A stretch of DNA of 64,000 bases from Rhizobium sp. R634 (GTDB lineage Bacteria > Pseudomonadota > Alphaproteobacteria > Rhizobiales > Rhizobiaceae). Location: NCBI RefSeq assembly GCF_002211305.1, contig NZ_LOKW01000023.1:434001-498000 (forward strand), in the 5' to 3' direction. Every line of letters begins with the position of its first letter. Within the stretch, counting starts at the first letter, position 1. Below the pieces are notes generated by a model. That model was not told the origin of the DNA, searched no databases, and saw only the letters and a program-made list of their open reading frames with translations. Made by a program: the position numbers and the translations under genes. This document shows, in pieces, positions 17,560-26,467 of this stretch.

Positions 17560-18594
17560 TCATGCCTCCGGAACTGGCGCGGCTTCAGGGATGAGGCCCG
17601 ACGACTTCAGGTCGGCCCAGAACGCAGCCGGAACCGGCGTCGAGATCGCGGCGACGTTTGCGGCGACGTGTTCGGGCGCCAGCGCTCCCTGTACCACCGC
17701 GGTCACTGCAGGATGTGCGTAGACAAATTGTGTCGCTGCAGTCGCAAGCGAGACGCCATGGCGCTCGCAGACGGCTTCGAGCGCCTCGACCTTGCGGACG
17801 ATCGCTTCAGGCGCGGGCTGGCAATCGTAGGTGCGGGTGGTTGTCATCGACTTGCTACCCTCGGCGAGGATGCCGGAGTTGTAGATGCCAGCCGCAATGA
17901 TACCGATGCCGCGACGCTGCATTTCTGGATAGAAATGGTCGAGAGCGCCGTGGTTGAGCAGGGTGTAGCGCCCGGCGACCATGGAGCAGTCGAGATCAAA
18001 TTCCTCTGCCACCTGCAGGACCGACGCGGTTTCATTGACGCCGAGGCCGATGGCCTTCACGGAGCCTGTGCTGCGCAGCTCGTCACACGCCTTGTAACCG
18101 CTCGATCTCAGCGCCGAAAGGTGGGTGCTATACGCCTCGCGGTGCCATTCGCCGCTCACGTCGTGGAGATAGAGGATGTCAATGTGGTCCATACCCAGGC
18201 GCTGCTGGCTATCTTCGAAAGCGCGCATGATGCCGTCATAGGAATAGTCGTAGTCATCGACGAATGGCAGCGCCTTCACCCAGTCGATGCCGTAAAGGCT
18301 CTCGGCGCGCTTTGCGCGGCTTTCCGGCTTGAGTATCCGCCCCGCCTTGGTGCTGACCACGACCTTGCCGATGAGATCGTTGTTGCGAAGGACATGGCCG
18401 AGGGAATGCTCGGACTTTCCAAGGCCGTAAAGGGGCGCGGTGTCGAAATAGCGGACACCCAAGTCGTATGCCTTGAGGACGACCGCCTCGAAAGTCTGGA
18501 AGCTCACATCGACATTGCACCCACCGAGCGGCGAGGTACCCAGCCCTAGCGAGGTCAGCGTCACATCGGTCTTTCCAACTTTTCTCTTCAACAT
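17560..18594 (-). CDS. Aldo/keto reductase, D-threo-aldose/L-fucose 1-dehydrogenase type
   Basis: A 344-residue AKR closely related to the protein at 12916-13959 (shared TSLGLGT, YFD.AP.YG.GKSEH and VVVSTK.GRILKP motifs). It is expected to oxidise an aldose at C1 to the lactone. The ATG at 18594 has AGGA 9 bases upstream. It lies between the binding-protein gene and the RLP gene, overlapping the RLP by ATGA if the RLP uses its first ATG. This position ties it to the sugar that is imported and passed to the RLP pathway. Confidence 0.88.
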   Translation of the reverse strand: MLKRKVGKTDVTLTSLGLGTSPLGGCNVDVSFQTFEAVVLKAYDLGVRYFDTAPLYGLGKSEHSLGHVLRNNDLIGKVVVSTKAGRILKPESRAKRAESLYGIDWVKALPFVDDYDYSYDGIMRAFEDSQQRLGMDHIDILYLHDVSGEWHREAYSTHLSALRSSGYKACDELRSTGSVKAIGLGVNETASVLQVAEEFDLDCSMVAGRYTLLNHGALDHFYPEMQRRGIGIIAAGIYNSGILAEGSKSMTTTRTYDCQPAPEAIVRKVEALEAVCERHGVSLATAATQFVYAHPAVTAVVQGALAPEHVAANVAAISTPVPAAFWADLKSSGLIPEAAPVPEA

Positions 18595-18622
18595 GATGGT
18601 CGATCCTATTTCCCTGGTGTAA

Positions 18623-18649
18623 GGCGGACGGCCGTATGGGCCGTCCGCC
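18623..18649 (-). other. GC-rich intercistronic hairpin after binding-protein gene
   Basis: GGCGGACGGCC and GGCCGTCCGCC form an 11-bp perfect stem with a 5-base loop, 9 bases past the stop of the binding-protein gene and before the AKR gene. It lacks a T-run. It is the same arrangement as at 1476, 33503 and 53679 and probably stabilises the binding-protein message. Confidence 0.7.
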
Positions 18650-18658
18650 GTTGTCCGA

Positions 18659-19657
18659 TTACATGTACTTCTCGACATTGGTGGAATCGAGCACGAGCCA
18701 CGGCACGACGTAGTCCTTCTCGGTGCCGCCCTTCCATTCCATCAGCGAGCCCCAGATTTCGGACTGCGGCTTGTAGCTCTCGCCCTTGATCGCCCGCAGT
18801 GCGAGGTCGACCGCGCCCTGGCCTTCGGCGCGGGCGTACTTGTAGAGGCTGACCGCCATCTCGCCCTTCTTCACGGCGCGCTTTGCGTCCGGAATGCCGT
18901 CGATCGCAAGAACGGGAACGGTCTTGAGATCGATGCCGGCGCTCTTCATGGCTTCGATCGCGCCAAGCGCCATCTCGTCGTTTTCCGCAAGGACGCCGTT
19001 GATCTCACCCGGGTGTGCGAGCAACCAGTTCTCCATGAGCGCCTGACCCTCGGCGCGGCTCCAGTTGCCTGTCTTGTCTTCGATGAGCTTGAGGTTCGGG
19101 AACTTGGCGAGACCAGCGTCGATGCCTGCGCGGCGCTCGATCTGGGCCGACTGGCCGATCGGACCCTCCATGAGGACGACGTTGCCGCCGTTCGGAAGGC
19201 GCTTGGCGAGTTCCTCAGCGATGATCCGGCCGCCTTCGGTATCGTTAACGATGATGGACGCGGTGTATTTCATCGACTTGGTCTTGAGCGCCGACACGAT
19301 AAGCGGGATTTTCGCTTCGGCGGCCTTTTCGATCGGCGGCGCCGAGGCCTCGAGGTCGAACGGTGACATGATGATCGCGTTGAATTGTTGGGTGATCGCT
19401 GTGTCGATCTGGTTCGCCTGTGTCAGTGGATCATACTTGCCGTCGAAAACGGTGATCTCGACCTCGCCCGATTTGACGGCGGGATGGTTCTGGATTTCCG
19501 TCGACCAAGCCTTCATGTACTCGCCGGACTCACCGAACGAGAGAGCCGCGATCCGAATTTTGTCCTGCGCGAAGGCGAAGTTCCCGCCAGCCAACGTCGC
19601 TACGGCGATTGCCATACCCACACCCGCATTGAGCAGGTTCCTCCTAGACATCTGCAT
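18659..19657 (-). CDS. Periplasmic sugar-binding protein (ribose-type ABC transporter)
   Basis: A 332-residue ribose-binding-type receptor. The first 30 residues form a signal peptide (MQMSRRNLLNAG, then a hydrophobic stretch ending NFAFAQ). The RR near the start is suggestive of Tat export, but the motif is weak and Sec is as likely. Typical family motifs follow, such as GVLAENDEMALGAIEAM and VLAIDGIPDA. GGAG lies 8 bases before the ATG. Partner genes for permease and ATPase lie upstream in the same operon, and AKR and RLP genes downstream, so the ligand is probably the precursor of the RLP substrate. Confidence 0.9.
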   Translation of the reverse strand: MQMSRRNLLNAGVGMAIAVATLAGGNFAFAQDKIRIAALSFGESGEYMKAWSTEIQNHPAVKSGEVEITVFDGKYDPLTQANQIDTAITQQFNAIIMSPFDLEASAPPIEKAAEAKIPLIVSALKTKSMKYTASIIVNDTEGGRIIAEELAKRLPNGGNVVLMEGPIGQSAQIERRAGIDAGLAKFPNLKLIEDKTGNWSRAEGQALMENWLLAHPGEINGVLAENDEMALGAIEAMKSAGIDLKTVPVLAIDGIPDAKRAVKKGEMAVSLYKYARAEGQGAVDLALRAIKGESYKPQSEIWGSLMEWKGGTEKDYVVPWLVLDSTNVEKYM

Positions 19658-19711
19658 TTCATATTCTCCTCTGGTTTAAGATACGTCCGGACGCGACACG
19701 CTGGGCCGGAC

Positions 19712-19739
19712 ATTGTCGCCGGCCTTCCCCGGCGGCAAT
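19712..19739 (-). other. Intercistronic hairpin between permease and binding-protein genes
   Basis: ATTGTCGCCGG and CCGGCGGCAAT pair over 11 positions with one mismatch around a 6-base loop, within the 95 bases between the permease stop and the binding-protein start. No T-run follows. It may protect the 5' end of a processed binding-protein transcript. Confidence 0.5.
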
Positions 19740-19752
19740 TTCGGGATTGGTC

Positions 19753-20715
19753 TTATTTGCGGATTTGGTCGGCAATGACCGCGACCACGATGATCGTGCC
19801 CTTGAGGACCTGCTGGTAGTATGAAGACACGCCCATGAGGTCCATGCCGTTGTTGATCGTGCCGATGATGAGCGCGCCGATCAGTGTGCCGAGCAGCGAT
19901 CCGCGGCCGCCCGCAAGGCTCGTCCCGCCGATCACGACGGCGGCGATCGCGTCAAGCTCATAACCGATGCCCGCTTGCGGCAGCGCAGCGGTGGTGCGAG
20001 CCGTCAGGACAAGCCCCGCAAGACCAGCCAGGAGGCCCGAGATCAAATAGGTCGCACCGACGATCACCTTGGTGGAAATGCCGCTCGTGCGAGCCGCCTT
20101 CTCGTTGCCGCCAACTGCGTACACATAACGGCCGAAAGTCGTATAGTTTAAAACGGTCCATCCAATCAGGAAGACGACGAACAGGATGACGATCGGTACC
20201 GGGATATACATGATCTGCCCGGAGCCGATCCACTTGAAGGGATCCGACAGATTCGGGATGGGGCGTCCTTCCGAAAAAATCAAGGTGAGACCGCGGGCCA
20301 CGCTCAACATGCCAAGCGTCACTACGAACGGCGGGACCTTGACCGCGGCAACAAGCACGCCGTTCACCAAGCCGAGGCCGGCTCCCGCCGCGAGGCCCGC
20401 AAAGATACCGAAAAGCACGAACTGCTCGTTGGTCTCCGTTACGAGGCTGGCGGCGATCATGCCCGCGAGCGCCATTACGGAGCCGACCGATAGGTCGATG
20501 CCCTTAGTAAGGATGACGAAGGTCACTCCGATCGCCAGAATGCCGTTGATCGACGACTGGCGAACGAGATTCAGCCAATTCAACCATGTCATGAAGTACT
20601 GGTTCGCGAACGCGAAGAACGCGACGATCAGGAAAAACACGAGAACGATGCTGAACTGCCTGATCATTTCCCCGGCGCGGAAGTTTCCGGGCTTCGCCGC
20701 AGCGATGGTATTCAT
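19753..20715 (-). CDS. Sugar ABC transporter permease (RbsC type)
   Basis: A 320-residue inner-membrane permease with many hydrophobic segments and the family motif AAVVIGGTSLAGGRGSLLGT near the C-terminus. GIDLSVGSVMALAGM marks the N-terminal half. It forms the channel with the ATPase encoded directly upstream and the binding protein downstream. GGAGG lies 9 bases before the ATG. Length is normal for the family. Confidence 0.92.
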   Translation of the reverse strand: MNTIAAAKPGNFRAGEMIRQFSIVLVFFLIVAFFAFANQYFMTWLNWLNLVRQSSINGILAIGVTFVILTKGIDLSVGSVMALAGMIAASLVTETNEQFVLFGIFAGLAAGAGLGLVNGVLVAAVKVPPFVVTLGMLSVARGLTLIFSEGRPIPNLSDPFKWIGSGQIMYIPVPIVILFVVFLIGWTVLNYTTFGRYVYAVGGNEKAARTSGISTKVIVGATYLISGLLAGLAGLVLTARTTAALPQAGIGYELDAIAAVVIGGTSLAGGRGSLLGTLIGALIIGTINNGMDLMGVSSYYQQVLKGTIIVVAVIADQIRK

Positions 20716-20753
20716 TACTCAAGTCCTCCCGTGAATGGGGCTATGACCGCTCA

Positions 20754-22286
20754 TCAGCTCGCCATGTCCAGAAGCGTCTGTTGCGTTGCTTCGGCACCGT
20801 CGATGATGCTGAGGAGCTGCCCCTGTTTGAAAATCGCGATCCTGTCGCTGAGCTGCATGATCTCCGGTCCCTCCGAGGAGACCACGAGGACGCCGTTGCC
20901 CTTTGCCGCGAAGTCTCGCAGGAACGCGTAGATCTCCTGCTTGGAACCTTCGTCGATGCCACGCGTCGGTTCGTCGCAAATGAGAAGCTTTGGATTTGTC
21001 AGAAGGCACCGGGCCAGCACGACTTTTTGTTGGTTGCCCCCTGACAGAGTTTCGACGGCAACATCTGGCGACGCCGACTTGATCCTCTGTGAGACGATCA
21101 TGTCTTGAACTGCGCTGCGCTCTTTGTCCCCGCGGATGAAACCGCTGATGGCCATCAAGGCCAGCGATGAAAGCGTGATGTTGTGGGCGATCGATGCCGA
21201 GAGCACGAGACCACTGTCCTTGCGATCCTCGGTCACCATCGCCATTCCACGTTGAATTGCGTCCTTAGGACTGCCTGGCTTGACCTTACCGCCGTTGAAG
21301 ACAACTTCGCCTCCCGTTGGTGAGTGCAGCCCGAATATTGTCTCGAGGAACTCGGTTCGTCCGGACCCAAGCAGCCCGTAGATTCCGACCACTTCGCCGG
21401 ACGCCACGTCTAGCGAGATGTCTCGGAAATGAGGCCCGCGCGCCAAGTTCGAGACCGAAAGCAGGATTGGCGCGTCTTCGAGAGGCTTGCCCTTCTCGAC
21501 CAGCTTGACTTCACGGCCGACGATCTGTGTCACAAGATGACGGCGGTCGATGTCTTTGATGTTTCCAGTCTCGATGAAACGGCCGTCGCGGAAGACTGTG
21601 TACTCATCCGCGATCTCGAAGATTTCGGTGAGTTTGTGAGACACGTAGATAATTGCGGAACCGCGCGCGGTGATCTTGCGGAGCGCGTTGAACAAGACAT
21701 GGACTTCGTGTTCGCCGATAGCAGATGTCGGCTCGTCCATGATGACGATATGTGCCCGATAGCTGAGAGCCTTCGCAATTTCAACGAGCTGAATCTGGGC
21801 GAGGCTCAGCTCCCCCATCTTCTTGGCAGCGTCGACTTCAAAGCCGAGTTCATCGAGGAATGCCTCGGCGTCCCTGCGCATCTGGCTAAAATCGACGAGC
21901 ACGCCAAGTCGCTTCGGCTCGCGGCCAAGGTAAAGGTTCTCGGCGACGGTCATCTCGGGGACGGGGGAAAGCTCCTGCGTGATGATCGCGATGCCGTGAC
22001 GCAAGGCGTCAGCGGCGCTTTTGAAGTCGACCTGCTCGCCATCGATCTCCACTATCCCTCCATCGCGGCGGAGCAGTCCCATCGTGATGTTTAGGAATGT
22101 CGACTTGCCGGCGCCATTACCGCCGCACAAGGCATGGACGGTCCCGGCCTTTAGAGTTAGTCGGCCATCAACGAGCGCTGGGACGCCGTTGAACGACTTT
22201 TCCACGCCCTCGGCCCGCAGAAGCACGCGTGCCGAAGACGACTGCGCAGTTCCCTGAACTGTTATCTTCTCAGTTGCGTTGACCAT
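20754..22286 (-). CDS. Sugar ABC transporter ATP-binding protein (RbsA type)
   Basis: A 510-residue double ATPase. Domain 1 has GGNGAGKST (Walker A), LSLAQIQLVEIAKAL (signature) and IVIMDEPTSAIG (Walker B). Domain 2 has LLGSGRTEFLE, LSGGNQQKVVLARCL and LLICDEPTRGID. The Walker A of domain 2 is degenerate, as is normal for the family. The ATG at 22286 directly abuts GntR operator site B and has no good ribosome site, which leaves almost no leader if the operator overlaps the promoter. Either transcription enters from the BKACE gene upstream or the true start is further in; no better codon was found. Confidence 0.9.
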   Translation of the reverse strand: MVNATEKITVQGTAQSSSARVLLRAEGVEKSFNGVPALVDGRLTLKAGTVHALCGGNGAGKSTFLNITMGLLRRDGGIVEIDGEQVDFKSAADALRHGIAIITQELSPVPEMTVAENLYLGREPKRLGVLVDFSQMRRDAEAFLDELGFEVDAAKKMGELSLAQIQLVEIAKALSYRAHIVIMDEPTSAIGEHEVHVLFNALRKITARGSAIIYVSHKLTEIFEIADEYTVFRDGRFIETGNIKDIDRRHLVTQIVGREVKLVEKGKPLEDAPILLSVSNLARGPHFRDISLDVASGEVVGIYGLLGSGRTEFLETIFGLHSPTGGEVVFNGGKVKPGSPKDAIQRGMAMVTEDRKDSGLVLSASIAHNITLSSLALMAISGFIRGDKERSAVQDMIVSQRIKSASPDVAVETLSGGNQQKVVLARCLLTNPKLLICDEPTRGIDEGSKQEIYAFLRDFAAKGNGVLVVSSEGPEIMQLSDRIAIFKQGQLLSIIDGAEATQQTLLDMAS

Positions 22287-22302
22287 GATATGACGTCATA
22301 CC
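22287..22302. promoter_or_regulatory. Putative GntR operator, site B
   Basis: GATATGACGTCATACC is an inverted half-site pair with a 2-bp spacer. Its core TATGACGTCATA is a perfect 12-bp palindrome, and a further half-site-like TCATAAA follows. It touches the ATPase start codon, so bound regulator would block transcription or entry into the transporter and RLP operon. Confidence 0.7.
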
Positions 22303-22356
22303 TCATAAAAATCCAAATCTATGCCTCGTGTGTTCGGATCGCCTGCCTTATTGGAT

Positions 22357-23244
22357 CTACGCGGCGTCCAGTTCGAGGATCGCGCGTGCCTCCTGGGGTG
22401 TAGCGGGCTCACGTCCGACCTTTTGGGCAATCTCAACAGCGCGCGATATGACTTCCGCGTTCGTGGGTGTGCCGAATTCGCGATAGGGATAGTCGCCTAT
22501 TCCAATAGCCATGTGGCCGCCCAGACGGCAGATCGCAGGAGCAATGTTCAACAGATTGCCCCCAAGGCAATTGACCGTCCATTCGATCGGCCGGTCGTCG
22601 GGCAGAAATGCAAGATGCGCCATGAGACCCGCCTCGGTCGGCGGATGCCCGGTAATGTATCGCCCTCCCGTTAGGTGCAGGAGAAAGTAGGCGGGCCCCC
22701 TCACAAGGCCCGCGTCCATCAGAGCGATCGCGCGGCGCGTGAACCCGACAGACCAGGAAACCAGCTTCGGCTTTACGCCCTTTTCGGCCAAGGTACGCGC
22801 GTAGTGCGCGAGACTTTCGGTCGTGTTGAGATACAAACGTTCTGGATTTTCGAACCTGCGCGTCTCGGCATCCCAAAGCTCGAGATTGGCCGAACCGGTA
22901 TCGATGGGCGCAATATCGGGCTTCGTAGCAGGGTCCAATGCCAGGGTTGCGACCGTGTCGATGCGCTTCATGGCGTCGGCATCATTCGAGATAAAGCCGA
23001 GCGTGGGAAGGATGAGTAGATCGGTCGCCTGCCTGACTTCGCGGATGATTTCGGCGTTTGCCTCAACGGTGTTTGTCGCACCGCCGTCGGCTGTCCTGGC
23101 ATGATAGTGCAGAATCGCCGCTCCCGCCTTGCGGGCTGCAACGGCGGCCTCAACGATCTCGTCGGCGGTGTATGGGATATTAGGGTTGGATGTGCGCGGC
23201 GCGTACTCGTTGACCCTGGCTTCGAGGATGATTTTCTTTTGCAT
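22357..23244 (-). CDS. Beta-keto acid cleavage enzyme family protein (BKACE, DUF849)
   Basis: A 295-residue TIM-barrel protein of the BKACE/Kce family. Known members cleave a beta-keto acid with acetyl-CoA to give acetoacetate and a CoA ester. The metal motif HYHAR (AAILHYHARTADGG) and the C-terminal IGIGDYPYREFGTPTNAEV are clear. The ATG at 23244 has AAGGAG 7 bases upstream. It sits 10 bases after the DUF1537 kinase gene, inside the RLP regulon. 3-Oxo-isoapionate is itself a beta-keto acid, so a direct link is possible, but no member of this family is known to me to act in that pathway. Confidence 0.88.
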   Translation of the reverse strand: MQKKIILEARVNEYAPRTSNPNIPYTADEIVEAAVAARKAGAAILHYHARTADGGATNTVEANAEIIREVRQATDLLILPTLGFISNDADAMKRIDTVATLALDPATKPDIAPIDTGSANLELWDAETRRFENPERLYLNTTESLAHYARTLAEKGVKPKLVSWSVGFTRRAIALMDAGLVRGPAYFLLHLTGGRYITGHPPTEAGLMAHLAFLPDDRPIEWTVNCLGGNLLNIAPAICRLGGHMAIGIGDYPYREFGTPTNAEVISRAVEIAQKVGREPATPQEARAILELDAA

Positions 23245-23254
23245 CTTTCGCTCC

Positions 23255-24607
23255 TTACGCCGCCAGATAACCAGAGGTGCCCGCCTTTGCCCGCAGGAAG
23301 AAGTCATCGGCACCAATCTGCCCGCCCTTCAGCATGACTTCGAGGCCATCGACTTCGGCGTCGCCCGGCGCATCCAGGCGGCAGACATGGCAATTTTGAA
23401 CTTCGTCAAAAACGGCGATCTCGAGCGCTTCGGCGCCGATTGTCCGCATCGCATAGCTCGAACTGTCACCGCCCGAAAACACGATCCGCGGCAAGGAAAC
23501 CGCGCGGCGCACGGCACGCGCAACGTCACAGTAGATGGCGCCCAAGCGTTCCGCGGGAACATCGCCGCCGGGCAGACGGCCGGTTTCCCCGCGAGCCGTG
23601 TAGATGATTGTAGGTCGACCGCGCACAAGGCTCTCGATCGCCTTCAAAGCAGCCTCCCGCGCAACTGCCTCAGCATCATCATCGGACCGGATTGTCGAGA
23701 CATCCAAGTGGACAAGGTTCCACCCGGAAGCTTCGGCCACCGCAATCTGGCGCCCGGTTTGCAGGGCGCAACTGCCTGATAAGACGAGTAGATTTTCGAC
23801 GCCGGCAATCTCCGTCTTGACGGGCTCCGCCGACGATAGCAGGCCCAAGCGGGCCCAAAGAGCGCCGAGTTGTTGTGCCAAGCCTTGAGCTGCTAGCGCG
23901 AACATCGGACGTGTCGGATACCGCGCCCAGAGCAGATCGGCGACAGCCACAAGATCCGCATTTTCGAGCCCATCGAAAATGACCCCTGCCCCCTCTTGGA
24001 AGGCCTTGAAGACACGCTCCTCCATTGCCGAGCGGTTCCGGATTGCGGGAAGCGTGACGTTGACGAATTCCTTATCTGTCTGCCCAGCCAGATGCATGCG
24101 CAGATCCGCCTCATGCATTGGCGTCCTGGGGTGGCGCGACATGCTCGGGTGCCGGTCGAGCCGCTCAATCCTGTCGGCAAAGCGCGCGAAATGATTTCCG
24201 AAACAGGTGTAGCGCCCGAAGTCCGGGGTCGCGGCGAGGACTGGAACGTCCCTCTTGCCGAAGTGAGCCGCAGCGCGCGCCAGAACAGCACCATAGCTTC
24301 CAACGGTGGGCGATGAGTCGAACGTAGAGCAGATCTTGTATTGGATAAGCGGACTGTTGAGGGTGCGCATGATCGAAAACGCACTGTCAAGCTCCTCGTC
24401 GAGCTCGACGCCGGACAACGCCCTTGCGGTACCGGCGAAGCCAAGCACATCATAAGACAGAGAATCTGTTGACGCCGTCTGTGCTGAAGGGCGTGCGAGA
24501 TAGAGTTTTCCCTTCACACCACTGCGATGGAACTGCGCCAGGTTTTCGGAAGAACCCGTGAAGTCGTCGCCGTAAAACACGGCCTTGAGCTTGCCAGCTG
24601 ATGTCAT
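23255..24607 (-). CDS. Four-carbon acid sugar kinase family protein (DUF1537), candidate 3-oxo-isoapionate kinase
   Basis: A 450-residue DUF1537 kinase. The N-terminal substrate domain starts FYGDDFTGSSENL and includes KICSTFDSSPTVGSYG; the C-terminal nucleotide domain has IVFSGGDSSSYAMRTIG. The family phosphorylates acid sugars such as 3-oxo-tetronate (OtnK) or 3-oxo-isoapionate (OiaK). Because the RLP is in the same regulon, the OiaK role is favoured. The ATG at 24607 has GGGAGG 6 bases upstream; the longer frame to 24682 is not supported. A second, more typical OtnK lies at 41386. The gene diverges from an SDR with operator C between them. Confidence 0.88.
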   Translation of the reverse strand: MTSAGKLKAVFYGDDFTGSSENLAQFHRSGVKGKLYLARPSAQTASTDSLSYDVLGFAGTARALSGVELDEELDSAFSIMRTLNSPLIQYKICSTFDSSPTVGSYGAVLARAAAHFGKRDVPVLAATPDFGRYTCFGNHFARFADRIERLDRHPSMSRHPRTPMHEADLRMHLAGQTDKEFVNVTLPAIRNRSAMEERVFKAFQEGAGVIFDGLENADLVAVADLLWARYPTRPMFALAAQGLAQQLGALWARLGLLSSAEPVKTEIAGVENLLVLSGSCALQTGRQIAVAEASGWNLVHLDVSTIRSDDDAEAVAREAALKAIESLVRGRPTIIYTARGETGRLPGGDVPAERLGAIYCDVARAVRRAVSLPRIVFSGGDSSSYAMRTIGAEALEIAVFDEVQNCHVCRLDAPGDAEVDGLEVMLKGGQIGADDFFLRAKAGTSGYLAA

Positions 24608-24708
24608 CGGATCCTCCCAATATCCCGGCCGAGGATATCTTCCTCCATACATCAGCCGGGCTTCACTCTTGACAATACTCATAGAAGCAGCTCATAACTC
24701 TGTCAAGG

Positions 24709-24736
24709 TCATACCTTATACCTTATACCTCATATC
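24709..24736. promoter_or_regulatory. Putative GntR operator, site C: four tandem heptads
   Basis: Four head-to-tail copies of a 7-mer lie at 24709-24736: TCATACC, TTATACC, TTATACC and TCATATC. The same 7-mer makes up the palindromic sites at 14138, 22287 and 25607. They lie in the 151-base divergent space between the kinase/BKACE operon and the SDR gene, so one array can control both. Confidence 0.7.
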
Positions 24737-24758
24737 GAGAAAATTGGAGGACGACGAG

Positions 24759-25553
24759 ATGAGACTTTCTGGACGCACTGCCGTGGTGACGGGCGCTGGC
24801 CGGGGCATCGGACTGGCAATCGCTGAAGCCTATGTTCGCGAAGGCGCGAATGTCGTTATCGTCGACCGCGATCTGGAAGTGGCGAACGAAGCCGCCGAGC
24901 GGCTTGGGGAGCGGGCTTTGGCCGTCCGCGCCGATATTTCCGTCAACGAAGACGTTGAGACGATCGTTAAGGAAACGATTGGCCGATTCGGCACGGTCGA
25001 CATACTCGTGAACAACGCGGGCGTGGGCGCAACCACTCTGTTTCTCGAAAGCTCACGGGAGGAATTCGAACGCGTCGTCCGGATCAATCTGACCGGAACA
25101 TTCCTCGTGGCGCAAGCCTTTGCTCGGATCATGGCCGCCAAAGGCTATGGGCGGATCATCAATATCGCTTCGCTGTCCGGTCAGAAGGGAGGTGTCGGGC
25201 GTTCGGCCTATGGAGCCTCAAAGGCCGGCGTCGAACTCCTCACGAAGGTTATGGCGGTCGAACTCGCGGAATCGGGAATCAATGTGAATAACATCGCACC
25301 GGGCCCGATATTGACCGAGGTCTCGAAAGTCATGCACACGGTCGAAACGCGTGACGCCTATCATCGGCTCGTTCCGCAACGCCGTTATGGCGAACCATCG
25401 GAAATCGCTGATGCCGCGGTGTTCCTGGCGAGCGACGATGCTGCCTATATTACGGGGCACACCCTGAACGTCGACGGCGGCTTCCTGGCCGCTGGCCTCA
25501 TGTTCCCATTCGATCCAAAAGCCTCGAAGCGGCTGGGACAAATCAGCGAATAA
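24759..25553 (+). CDS. Short-chain dehydrogenase/reductase (SDR)
   Basis: A 264-residue classical SDR with TGAGRGIG, NNAG and the catalytic Ser plus YGASK (RSAYGASKAGVELL). The ATG at 24759 has TTGGAGG 8 bases upstream. The C-terminus has the family motif NVDGGFLAAGL. Lying under the same operator as the DUF1537 kinase, it is a good candidate for oxidising a hydroxy acid to the 3-oxo acid that the kinase uses. That role is inferred from context only. The GntR gene follows 100 bases later. Confidence 0.9.
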   Translation: MRLSGRTAVVTGAGRGIGLAIAEAYVREGANVVIVDRDLEVANEAAERLGERALAVRADISVNEDVETIVKETIGRFGTVDILVNNAGVGATTLFLESSREEFERVVRINLTGTFLVAQAFARIMAAKGYGRIINIASLSGQKGGVGRSAYGASKAGVELLTKVMAVELAESGINVNNIAPGPILTEVSKVMHTVETRDAYHRLVPQRRYGEPSEIADAAVFLASDDAAYITGHTLNVDGGFLAAGLMFPFDPKASKRLGQISE

Positions 25554-25606
25554 CCTGGAGAAGTGGCCAGTTCGACGTTCGGCATTTGTCGCAAGCGGGA
25601 AAACGC

Positions 25607-25622
25607 GGTATGACCTCGTACC
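25607..25622 (+). promoter_or_regulatory. Putative GntR operator, site D (autoregulatory)
   Basis: GGTATGACCTCGTACC is an inverted pair of the heptad (one copy has TCGTACC) with a 2-bp spacer, ending 31 bases before the GntR start codon. This placement is what ties the operator family to the GntR protein and suggests autoregulation. Confidence 0.7.
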
Positions 25623-25653
25623 TTTTCGATTTCTGATTGGAGCGTGACCAGGA

Positions 25654-26355
25654 ATGCTGTCTGTTGACCCAAAGAAAATCCCAAGCCGGCTGGACATAGC
25701 GCTCGACTACATTACGGGCGAAATTGCCAAAGGCAACCTCGGGCCTGGTGACAAACTTCCCAATGAAAAAGAGCTGGCCCAGCTTCTCGGGATCAGTCGC
25801 ACTCCAATCAGAGAGGCGATCAAAACGCTCGCGGTCTCGGGTCTTGTCGAGACGCGTCATGGCTTTGGAAATTACATCCGTAAGGACGAAGGCCTTCCGG
25901 CGATGCCGCTCGCGATGTTTCAGCTCTATCTTCAGAGTTCGACGCCTGAGATGCTGATGGAACTGCGATACATTTTCGACCGCAACTGTTCAGAACTCGC
26001 GTCGCTGCGGCGTACGGACGAAGACCTCGCCACGATGAGAGAGTGCATCGACCGACTAAAAAGGCTGTCGGAGGATGCGAACTCCGCGATCGAAGATCTC
26101 CTCAAGGCCGATCTCGATTTCCACCGAGCAATATACAAAGCCGCCGGAAACCCGTTGATCGTCGTGATCGCCGACTTCGTGCTGACGATGGTCGCGCCTT
26201 GGGTGCAAAAGTCGCTAGAGGTCAGTGGCAAATGGCGCGCAGTCGATCTCCACGAACACATGTTTCAGATGATCCGGGACAGAAAGACAGGTGACCTCAG
26301 CCGCGAGAGCGTCGAGGAAAACATGGAACACTTCCGCACATCCCTGCTGAAATGA
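25654..26355 (+). CDS. GntR-family regulator (FadR/FCD subfamily)
   Basis: A 233-residue regulator. The winged helix-turn-helix (about residues 10-75) includes LPNEKELAQLLGISRTPIREAI, and the all-helical FCD ligand domain follows with FDRNCSELASLR and LDFHRAIYKAAGNPLI. FCD regulators typically bind organic acids through a metal site. Operator D lies just upstream, and related sites precede four other operons in 14138-32078, so this is the probable regulator of the RLP gene cluster. Confidence 0.92.
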   Translation: MLSVDPKKIPSRLDIALDYITGEIAKGNLGPGDKLPNEKELAQLLGISRTPIREAIKTLAVSGLVETRHGFGNYIRKDEGLPAMPLAMFQLYLQSSTPEMLMELRYIFDRNCSELASLRRTDEDLATMRECIDRLKRLSEDANSAIEDLLKADLDFHRAIYKAAGNPLIVVIADFVLTMVAPWVQKSLEVSGKWRAVDLHEHMFQMIRDRKTGDLSRESVEENMEHFRTSLLK

Positions 26356-26467
26356 CAGCCAGGGCATCACGTCAAGGCGTGGTGCATCTTGCATTTCCCG
26401 CAGGTCGCACTGCGATCATCACCGGCGGCATCTGAAGGCAGACGCGAAGCCCGGATACCGTATGCCG

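Noticed and set aside
24709..24736. Tandem heptads as a CRISPR or microsatellite
   Set aside because: The unit is 7 bases without spacers, and the same unit appears as a palindrome at other promoters, which fits operators.
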